Notes under the pieces: model-generated
What the model saw: the letters and a program-made list of their open reading frames with translations, nothing else
Database searches by the model: none
What the model was told of the DNA's origin: nothing
NCBI GenBank assembly: GCA_902384685.1
Contig: CABMCU010000007.1
Location: forward strand, 1-40,686
From: an uncultured archaeon
GTDB lineage: Archaea > Thermoplasmatota > E2 > DHVEG-1
DNA length: 40,686 nucleotides
Direction of reading: 5' to 3'
Program-made: the position numbers and the translations under genes
Shown: positions 34,441 to 40,686 of the stretch, in pieces
Layout: every line of letters starts with the position of its first letter
How positions within the stretch are numbered: position 1 is the stretch's first letter

Positions 34441-36438
34441 CTACGTCCACCACGATGTACCATAATGATCCGAAATATACACCAGATCTAACACCGTGAT
34501 CTGTCCATCATTATCTACATCCTCACGAATCCACCCGCTCGCTCCAGTTCCACCATAATGATTTGATATAAGAATTAGATCATAAATCAAACAATTACCA
34601 TCCAGATTCACATCCCAGTTTGGTGCTAAGGAGAACATAAAAGTGGATGATAGCGCAATATTATTACTTGAATCAGTAGCTTGAATTCGGTAACTATAAT
34701 TCCCATGTATATTGAGACTTCGATTCACATAGTAGGTCGTTGTACTAGTTCTTTTCGTCATGGGTATGTTCGTAGTTGATTGATCTGGATTCGTAAACTT
34801 TAACACAGCAGATAATACTCCAACATTATCAGTTATTCCGCAGGTAAAATTTTCCCAGCCATATCCCGTCTGGGTATCAAGCGGATTTGAGATTATAACT
34901 CCCACTTGAGAAATTACTGGTAGGGTCGAATCTCCCGAACTTAAGATTTCATATGCCCCAATATCATAACCTGCACCTTGTGGCCGAGGTACTCCGCGTA
35001 TATCATAAAAAATAGTATAAATTTCATTTGCTGCATCAATACAAGGAGATGTTTCTTTTAAAAGAAAATTGTATGATGTATAATCCATAAATTCAGGGGA
35101 AGCGATAATTGCTGTTGTTTCTGCTAGATGCGTATCTCCTTCCCATCTTCCTAAATTTGTAACACCGTGTGTATAATTATAGGTGTTATTATACAAAAAT
35201 ACTATTCCCTCTCGCTCAGTCCAACTCATATGTGAAGATAAAATCTGATATGTTGTCAATCGTGTTTCATTTGTGACAAGAATATTATTGGCTATAATTA
35301 TCCTAGCAAGTGTAGTTCTATATGGATGAATAGCAATAGGTTTCCCATTACCTTGTCCAATAAAGATAGTATTATGTTTTATGGTTACATCCTTATAAGT
35401 GCTAGTACTCGATTCACTTTGAAGCTTTAGTTCTATCCCAGCTAAATAAATATTACTAGGATCCACAACATTGTCACAAGAAAGATTGATAATATTGTTA
35501 TAAATACTAATATTATCTATCTTTCCCCCATTAAATTCCCCACATATATTGATTCCTCCAGCGGAAACCGTGTCGGTAAGATATCCAAAGATAACATTAT
35601 TAAAAATATTTATATGTGATGCTGTTTGTCCGTTATATGTAGCTGAGTCAATATAAATACCCTCACCACTTGATGAACGATTTAGCTGCAGACTATTATT
35701 ATAAATCTGCCCATTCTTTACTCCTTCACCGACTCCTAAAACTATTTTATTACAATATCGGAAGGTATTATTATAGATGTAAAAATTCCTGACTCCAGTA
35801 AAAACGTTACTTTCTCCCATCGATTCTCCCATCTGAATTTTATAGAAATTGCAATCACGGACAGTGACATTCTCAATCCAACCAAGTGTTATTGCATCAT
35901 AAGTAAAGACTTGAACCCCTGAATATGTGACATTATTGAATTTACAATTTATAATGTTGATATCTTTAATTGGACCAGTTTCATCTCCGTTGACAGCTAC
36001 TGCATCCCTTGTGATATTTTCAATTGTCAGATCACGTAATGTTATATTATGATAGGGAGGACGGATTTCCAAAAAAGCACGATAAAGATTAAGGTTTTTT
36101 CCATTTCCATTAAGAATTACCTTTTCATGGTTATAGGCCATAATCGTGTATGGATTTGTTTTTGTACCGCTTCTATTGATCTGGAATCCATTCGAATTAT
36201 CCGCTATGACGTTATTATAGTTTCCAACACGAAGACAAATTGTATCTCCATTACTTGACATATCAACTGCTTTTCGTAAAGTCGCAAAAGGCTTTCCTAT
36301 ACGCCCATCACCAGTCGTGTCATTGCCTGTTATCGCAACAAACCAAGTAGATGGAGCCGCCGTTACAACAGGTATGAAAGCTGGAATTACACTAATCAAC
36401 AATAATAACGCAAGTAACCCTGATGTTAATTTATTCAT
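34441..36438 (-). CDS. Secreted beta-helix protein with C-terminal dockerin-like domain
   Basis: This 665-aa protein begins with a signal peptide (MNKLTSGLLALLLLISVIPAFIPVVTAAP). It continues with a DUF1565/parallel beta-helix region (about 30-490) with many NN- and IxIxNN-type rungs (INIINCKFNNVTYSGV, VRDCNFYKI), typical of pectate-lyase-like enzymes and sugar-binding folds. A beta-sandwich module (about 500-605) follows. The last 59 residues (607-665) contain two EF-hand-like calcium loops, DVNLDGNCLIYDLILISNHYG and DVDNDGQITVLDLVYISDHYG, the layout of a type I dockerin. No cohesin is visible in this window. The start at 36438 follows GGAGTGG. It probably binds or cleaves polysaccharide at the cell surface. 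Confidence 0.82.
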   Translation of the reverse strand: MNKLTSGLLALLLLISVIPAFIPVVTAAPSTWFVAITGNDTTGDGRIGKPFATLRKAVDMSSNGDTICLRVGNYNNVIADNSNGFQINRSGTKTNPYTIMAYNHEKVILNGNGKNLNLYRAFLEIRPPYHNITLRDLTIENITRDAVAVNGDETGPIKDINIINCKFNNVTYSGVQVFTYDAITLGWIENVTVRDCNFYKIQMGESMGESNVFTGVRNFYIYNNTFRYCNKIVLGVGEGVKNGQIYNNSLQLNRSSSGEGIYIDSATYNGQTASHINIFNNVIFGYLTDTVSAGGINICGEFNGGKIDNISIYNNIINLSCDNVVDPSNIYLAGIELKLQSESSTSTYKDVTIKHNTIFIGQGNGKPIAIHPYRTTLARIIIANNILVTNETRLTTYQILSSHMSWTEREGIVFLYNNTYNYTHGVTNLGRWEGDTHLAETTAIIASPEFMDYTSYNFLLKETSPCIDAANEIYTIFYDIRGVPRPQGAGYDIGAYEILSSGDSTLPVISQVGVIISNPLDTQTGYGWENFTCGITDNVGVLSAVLKFTNPDQSTTNIPMTKRTSTTTYYVNRSLNIHGNYSYRIQATDSSNNIALSSTFMFSLAPNWDVNLDGNCLIYDLILISNHYGGTGASGWIREDVDNDGQITVLDLVYISDHYGTSWWT

Positions 36439-36553
36439 TTTTTACCCACTCCGCATTTTTTTTATCCAGGAGGTTCCCCCACCGCGAATCTAGATAGAAC
36501 CCCGTCGCCTCGATAGATCAGCTATCCATACCCTAATCGTTGTATTCAGACAC
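36439..36553 (-). other. Possible structured 5' leader with two hairpins
   Basis: The minus-strand leader upstream of the beta-helix gene has two self-complementary elements. GAGGTTC (36470-36476) pairs with GAACCCC (36497-36503), allowing one G-U. GATAG-ATCAG-CTATC (about 36512-36526) is a perfect 5-bp stem. A GGAGTGG site lies just before the start codon. The leader could be structured or regulatory; no riboswitch class was recognised, and the stems are short. Confidence 0.3.
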
Positions 36554-36748
36554 TTATCTTTTTGTCAATGAACCCTTATTAATCTGAGGGGTGAAAATGC
36601 CAAAATGAACAAAATCATTAGTGAAATTCCCTCGTTTCAATTGCCTCGTCAGCTCATACTGTAACGTGATTTGTTCTTTTAATCTTTGCCACCATATCTC
36701 ATCTATAGATTTGTACCTCTCTTTAAAACGTTGTAAACAACTTAGCAA
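36554..36748 (-). CDS. Short polar protein (64 aa), TTG start with strong RBS
   Basis: A TTG at 36748 lies 7 bases after a perfect GGAGGTG (36756-36762), strong support for initiation. The product (LSCLQRFKERYKSIDEIWWQ, then LKEQITLQYELTRQLKRG and a tail) is charged and helix-prone, with no membrane segment and no recognised domain. It overlaps the last 7 bases of the pilin-like remnant upstream, so coupled translation is possible. It may be the remains of a longer gene; I am unsure that it is functional. Confidence 0.35.
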   Translation of the reverse strand: MLSCLQRFKERYKSIDEIWWQRLKEQITLQYELTRQLKRGNFTNDFVHFGIFTPQINKGSLTKR

Positions 36749-36874
36749 TACACAACACCTCCATCAGGATCATCTGCTTGAATACGTAGAGGCACTACAA
36801 TTATGAAGAAAAAAATATTTATAATTACTGTTGATAATAAAGCGAATCCCTTATTGCGTCCCTTTATTTGACAT
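36742..36874 (-). pseudogene. Frameshifted prepilin-like N-terminus
   Basis: An ATG at 36874 after GGTGGTG opens MSNKG and runs into TAA. In the adjacent frame the same DNA continues as IKGRNKGFALLSTVIINIFF and FIIVVPLRI, then ADDPDGG and VVYC, to TAA at 36742. A basic, Gly-ended leader followed by a hydrophobic helix resembles archaeal prepilin or class III signal peptides. One indel near the start would join the two frames. The product is too short to be a whole pilin, so this is probably a remnant. The overlap with the 64-aa ORF may be incidental. Confidence 0.4.
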
Positions 36875-37172
36875 CACCACCATCACGTATACAATGTAAT
36901 AGTTAAAAATTATAAAAAAGTTTTGATTTAAGAACTTTTTTTTATCCGTCAATACTCTTTCCCCTACTTGCATATCATTGCATTCAGGAGAAATTAAAAA
37001 GAAAGGAAAGAACGTGTTCTGAATCGATTATATTTATAGGGATAATACAAAAAGAGGAAGGCGTAGATAATGCAACGAACTTGACTCCTGTCATAAATAC
37101 TCTCGTGGGAAGATTATTTACACATACTCTATAGGAGATACGCTTGACCCGTAAACACAAGCGAGAATAAAA
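36875..37172. other. Intergenic, no gene seen
   Basis: AT-rich stretch between the pilin-like remnant and the large secreted protein. I see no ORF, RNA gene or repeat in it. Confidence 0.3.
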
Positions 37173-39848
37173 TCACAATTTAAAGACCGTGAGTTCATCA
37201 GAAGCTGTATTGCCATGATTGTCGTATGCTTGAACCATAATATTGTGTTTAAACAATTTAAGAGTAATCCAATGATACGTATAGGGTGGTATGGTGTCGG
37301 TTTTTTTGAGTTTTCCGTCGATATAGAATTCCACTCGATCTACGCCGGCATCGGCCGTTACTTTTGCAGTAATTTTAATTGAACCGAAAACAATGGTATT
37401 TCGCGGTAACGAAAACAGGCGTATATTGCGAAGGTAGAATGAGTGATTTAAGGGGCGTGTGATATTCACTACAATTTTTTCTTCGTTTTTCTGTTGTGTG
37501 GTAAAATGCCAGAGAGGTCCTGTTGTTGAGGCGCCATGGTTATCCCAGGCAACAATTTTCCAGTAAAAACTTGTGTTATACAAAAGTATCCCGGGATCAT
37601 AGCTGAGAGCTGATTGATTACTTCTCACTTTTGGAGGTGAATTTGATGTTCCAAAGTAGACATCATACAAGACGGTATCATCTGGGTTAGGATCGCCTCC
37701 GTTCCATCCAAGATCTATCGTAACGCTGACAGCGTTCTCCCCATCATCAGGGTTTGGATAACTAGGCATATTCGGGGGAGTATTGACAGGTTTAACCGTG
37801 ATAACGACAGTTGCGGAAGAATTTCCGCCCTTACCGTCGCTAATGTTGTACTGAAAAGAATCCGAACCGATATACGATGTTAAGGGCGTATAATAGACAT
37901 AGGAACCAATCTGAGACGAGATACCATGTAAGGGTTGGGTGACCGATAGAATCGTCAGGTTATCCCCATTAAGGTCGTAATCATTTGTAAGAACATCAAT
38001 TGAGTTGTTCGAGGAGTTTTCAAAAACCATTGCAGAATCATTCACTGCGACCGGAGGCTTATTTTCAGAAATAAAGGAAGCAGTGACATTCTGATTCCCA
38101 TTAATACTGAGGGTTGCTGGGTTTTGATTTCCAGTGAGGTTGCCGGTCCAGTGGTCGAATATCCATCCTGTTGATGGGTGTGCGGTAAGGTTGACAACCT
38201 GGCCATAGGAGTATGAGGGTTGATCTGGATTCTTCGTCACCGTTCCTGACCCCTGAATAGTGATCGTTAACGAGTACCCCAGCGTAAATTGAGCATTTAC
38301 TACCTTATTCCCATTCATCACAAGAGGCTGCGGCGTGATCATCCCTGCAAAAGCCCCACTAAAACCCGCAAAGGTAGATCCAACACTCGCATTCGCCCAA
38401 ATCGTCACCACAGTCCCATACGAATACGGTCCACCAGGACTCGCCTGTATCGTACCACTCCCAGTCCCACTTATAGTAAGCGTTAGCGTAAAACCACTTT
38501 GCAGCGTAAATTGAGCATTTACTACCTTATTCCCATTCATCACAAGAGGCTGCGGCGTGATCGTCCCTGTAAGAGCCCCACTGAAGCCCGCAAAGGTAGA
38601 TCCAACACTCGCATTCGCCCAAATCGTCACCACAGTCCCATACGAATACGGTCCACCAGGACTCGCCTGTATCGTACCGCTCCCCGTTCCGCTGTTGGTG
38701 AGTGTTAGAGTATATTGATATAGCTCTTCAGACCCAATAGAAATAAAGGATTCGGGATTGTTTTGATTCTTATACGATGTGCTTAACCAGCTATTGTTTC
38801 TTGCGATATTAGAAATCCGAACTTCATCTAAACTGCCTCCATAATAATTATCACCCCAATATTTCGTAAGCCCAAGATTTACAGACCCGTTCGAAGGAGT
38901 TACTTTTGGAACGCTGACTGGATTATTATCAGAAGTACCATCAAGGAATAAACGCATTTCGACTCCATTAAAATTTCCGACGATGTAATGCCAGCTGGTA
39001 TCGGTGATCGACGTATTTCCATATAGATCACTCCCTGCATTAAACTTGAAATCCAGTTTATTTGAAGCAGCCCATCCGAACCAGAATTCTGAAGTCTTAC
39101 CGGTTCCCCCCGTATCTTTCGTAACAGTAGATCTCCATGTACCAAAGTTATTAGTTTTTGTCCAGGCTTCCACGGTAAACGCATTTTCCATTGCATGATA
39201 TAAACTCGAACTATTTGCGATATCGATATAATCATTCATTTGATCGAAATAATACCCGCCATCTATTTTCCCAGGAGCACTTCGATTCATCTCTCCATAA
39301 GAAGTACCATCGTTATTGTATTGCGTACTATCATAAATTGTTCCACTTTTTTCTTCTAAATGGTGGACTATCACATAATGTGAATCCCAGGTAGCGGCAA
39401 CCTTCTGCTGGCTTGAGCATATACTGTTGCCATAATATAACCAGATCTTCGTATCAATTGTTGAACTCAAGGATGGAATCTTCACCCAGCCTACCATATT
39501 TCCTGTTGTACCATTAAAAAGTTCAAGTTCATGGTTCAGTTGGGTAGTATTATCAGAGTAGAGAACAAACGTAATATCATCTCCATCATCTTGCGCCCTG
39601 GTTGCTAAATCAGTATCTGAGGAAATGCTGATTAAAACAGTAAAATCTGGAAGATCAGAAGCGACTTTGGTATGATCTATCGTTATGAGTTTTCTATATG
39701 GCCATGTTGTATTCCACCAATTTATATTTTCTAGAAGCAAAGGGTTAGTAAGGTTTTCTTGCGAATTTATTACTGGAAAAAACAGCACTGCTACAAGCGT
39801 GAACATGATTGCAAAGGTGTATATCTTCTTGTTAACATCGTTCTGCAT
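37173..39848 (-). CDS. Secreted multidomain protein: DUF2341, LamG, InlB repeats, Big_9, Fn3
   Basis: This 891-aa protein has a signal peptide (about 1-30), then DUF2341 (about 43-145: WWNTTWPYRKLITIDHT) and LamG (about 155-370: GGYYFDQMNDYIDIA and SLDEVRISNIAR). Three divergent InlB B-repeats follow (about 376-450, 451-524, 525-592), the first two nearly identical. Next are a cadherin-like Big_9 module (about 596-685: NDYDLNGDNLTILSV, GSDSFQYNISDGKGG), an Fn3-like module (about 690-785: FYWKIVAWDNHG) and a C-terminal Ig-like module (about 792-891). There is no TM anchor, so it is secreted or held by partners. Likely roles are adhesion or polysaccharide binding. The start at 39848 is supported by GGAG about 10 bases upstream and a TATA box at about 39888-39896. 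Confidence 0.85.
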   Translation of the reverse strand: MQNDVNKKIYTFAIMFTLVAVLFFPVINSQENLTNPLLLENINWWNTTWPYRKLITIDHTKVASDLPDFTVLISISSDTDLATRAQDDGDDITFVLYSDNTTQLNHELELFNGTTGNMVGWVKIPSLSSTIDTKIWLYYGNSICSSQQKVAATWDSHYVIVHHLEEKSGTIYDSTQYNNDGTSYGEMNRSAPGKIDGGYYFDQMNDYIDIANSSSLYHAMENAFTVEAWTKTNNFGTWRSTVTKDTGGTGKTSEFWFGWAASNKLDFKFNAGSDLYGNTSITDTSWHYIVGNFNGVEMRLFLDGTSDNNPVSVPKVTPSNGSVNLGLTKYWGDNYYGGSLDEVRISNIARNNSWLSTSYKNQNNPESFISIGSEELYQYTLTLTNSGTGSGTIQASPGGPYSYGTVVTIWANASVGSTFAGFSGALTGTITPQPLVMNGNKVVNAQFTLQSGFTLTLTISGTGSGTIQASPGGPYSYGTVVTIWANASVGSTFAGFSGAFAGMITPQPLVMNGNKVVNAQFTLGYSLTITIQGSGTVTKNPDQPSYSYGQVVNLTAHPSTGWIFDHWTGNLTGNQNPATLSINGNQNVTASFISENKPPVAVNDSAMVFENSSNNSIDVLTNDYDLNGDNLTILSVTQPLHGISSQIGSYVYYTPLTSYIGSDSFQYNISDGKGGNSSATVVITVKPVNTPPNMPSYPNPDDGENAVSVTIDLGWNGGDPNPDDTVLYDVYFGTSNSPPKVRSNQSALSYDPGILLYNTSFYWKIVAWDNHGASTTGPLWHFTTQQKNEEKIVVNITRPLNHSFYLRNIRLFSLPRNTIVFGSIKITAKVTADAGVDRVEFYIDGKLKKTDTIPPYTYHWITLKLFKHNIMVQAYDNHGNTASDELTVFKL
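38281..38700. repeat. Tandem 222-bp coding repeat (InlB B-repeat)
   Basis: Two direct copies with a 222-base period start at 38281 and 38503. They share about the first 196 bases with only around ten differences and then drift. They encode residues 376-524 of the large secreted protein (YTLTLT..NGNKVVNAQFTL units). The third InlB repeat just downstream in the protein is much more diverged, so the duplication of the first two is recent. Confidence 0.85.
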
Positions 39849-40290
39849 ATTATTTTTTCTCCAACATCTAATAATATTATTTAGTTATTATATAAATATT
39901 TTGAAAGAAAAGAGGAATTGAATAACACGCGTAAAACATCAGTTAACTATTGATTTGACAGAATACTGTATTGAGGAAATCTCAAACAACAAAAACAAAG
40001 GAACTAACAAGTCATACCGATCTACCATACAAACCTAATCAGAGATGTGAGAACTAATTATAGCCTATAACCCTCCTAGAACATCAGGCAGTTTCCAGAT
40101 AAACTCACAGCATGCACAAAGCACGCACGCACATCCCTATAAACACCACAAGACACGCCCTCCCAACAAGCGACAAGTCTCCAACAAACTCACTGAACAT
40201 ACACCTAAATACAATGAACACCATAGGCGAACACCTTAGAACCCTGTAAAATCACCCTTCAGCATACTACTCGCTAGAGTCCTATAAACC
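39849..40290. other. Intergenic, unusual strand composition
   Basis: No ORF of note. From about 40040 the plus strand is A- and C-rich with little G, and the word CCTATAA recurs (near 40066, 40137 and 40281). The meaning is unknown. Confidence 0.3.
39888..39896 (-). promoter_or_regulatory. Putative TATA box of the large secreted-protein gene
   Basis: On the minus strand this reads TTTATATAA, the archaeal TATA consensus, about 40 bases ahead of the ATG at 39848. This places transcription start near 39866, just before the GGAG site. Confidence 0.4.
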
Positions 40291-40650
40291 CCGTTGCTCA
40301 GTGAACCAAGCTACGCGGTGAGCCGCACGAACTGCCGCTACCAGAGAAACCTTCACGGTTGTGCCCCGCCGTCGTCAACACAAGCTCATTATAGAGCTGT
40401 ATAACACGCCTATAATGTCTATAGGGAAATCCACCGCAGAGCACCACGTCCTAAAGCATCGTGAATCTCTCGCTGTTAGCTGACTGCGGGTGAGTCGAAC
40501 GAGCTGCGAGGCGAACCGCGACAGCAAACAGGCGGGGCTGGTGGAGCCCAACAGGAGCCCAGTGGAGCCCAGCCGGGAGCACGGTGATGATGCAATGCAA
40601 CATTTCACCACAACACAACCTGCCGCTCCCAAAGAAACCCTGACATAACA
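40291..40650. other. GC-rich non-coding block, possible structured RNA
   Basis: This block is far richer in G+C than the rest of the window. It has a perfect 8-bp hairpin (CATTATAG at 40387-40394 with CTATAATG at 40410-40417, 15-base loop), a GCGG-TGAG-CCGC stem near 40316, and direct 21-base repeats CTGCCGCTACCAGAGAAACC (40332-) and CTGCCGCTCCCAAAGAAACC (40620-). A cluster of GGAGCCCA (40543, 40554, 40564) is also present. The minus-strand open frames here are short, overlap each other and have no recognisable product. In an AT-rich archaeon such an island can mark a structured RNA; it can also mark an assembly edge. Confidence 0.25.
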
Positions 40651-40686
40651 ATATTAATGACTATAAATTAAAACCATGGGACTCTA

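Noticed and set aside
38281-38700. CRISPR-like direct repeats
   Set aside because: The two 222-base copies are inside a coding frame and encode InlB repeats; there are no short repeats with spacers.
40440-40520. Possible tRNA (GTTCGACTC-like T-loop on the minus strand)
   Set aside because: The flanking bases do not form a 5-bp T-stem and no acceptor or anticodon arm could be found.
40375-40651. Minus-strand ORFs of 66-85 codons in the GC-rich block
   Set aside because: They are overlapping open frames caused by high GC, with Leu/Ser/Arg-rich products and no RBS or family.

Overview
The window is AT-rich and protein-dense, and looks like an archaeal (euryarchaeal) chromosome segment. Evidence for this: Shine-Dalgarno sites such as GGAGGTG together with TTTATATA-type TATA boxes, a DUF1616 membrane protein, secreted proteins with PKD, LamG, DUF2341 and dockerin-like domains, a DUF354 protein, and many N-glycosylation sequons in the exported proteins. 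An uncultured Thermoplasmata-type or related lineage fits best, but no rRNA, tRNA or marker gene is present to settle it.

Layout. 1-1000: 3' part of a nucleotide-sugar dehydrogenase gene that has an in-frame stop close to the window edge. 1000-5100: a mixed, partly decayed stretch with a tiny hydrophilic protein, a membrane-protein remnant, a rhodanese lipid-side protein, two related mini membrane proteins (one frameshifted), a broken PKD/TM-anchor gene and a secreted glycosidase-like protein. 5166-8394: an exported lipoprotein with a deacetylase-like fold and a DUF1616-PKD-LamG membrane protein. 8753-34308: a large glycan-assembly region. It holds a Wzx-like flippase, a GT-C-like membrane protein, three GT4 glycosyltransferases, a DUF354 protein, a DegT-type aminotransferase, a Gfo/Idh oxidoreductase with an abutting TIM-barrel partner, a CapK/PaaK-like adenylate-forming enzyme, three cytoplasmic polysaccharide deacetylases, three FemAB/BioF2-type GNAT proteins, a Cys-rich conserved protein and two radical SAM proteins (one carrying an in-frame TGA). 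34441-39848: two large secreted surface proteins, a beta-helix protein with a dockerin-like tail and a DUF2341-LamG-InlB-Big_9-Fn3 protein. 39849-40686: no gene; its last 400 bases are strikingly GC-rich.

How it fits together. The core genes would make activated sugars (dehydrogenase, aminotransferase, Gfo/Idh), assemble a lipid-linked glycan (GT4s, GT-C), modify it (deacetylases, FemAB/GNAT, CapK) and flip it outward (Wzx). Together they suggest a modified exopolysaccharide or surface glycan. The flanking secreted proteins with carbohydrate-binding or carbohydrate-active folds agree with a cell-envelope island. The longest minus-strand operon runs from 26199 down to 19246 (six genes).

The island is also eroding. 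Besides the broken dehydrogenase I find remnants of an IS200/IS605-type transposase, a NAD-dependent epimerase with its middle deleted, a PKD surface protein, a pilin-like N-terminus, a mini membrane protein and a nonsense-interrupted B12-type radical SAM gene. The long genes beside them are intact, which argues against general sequencing error.
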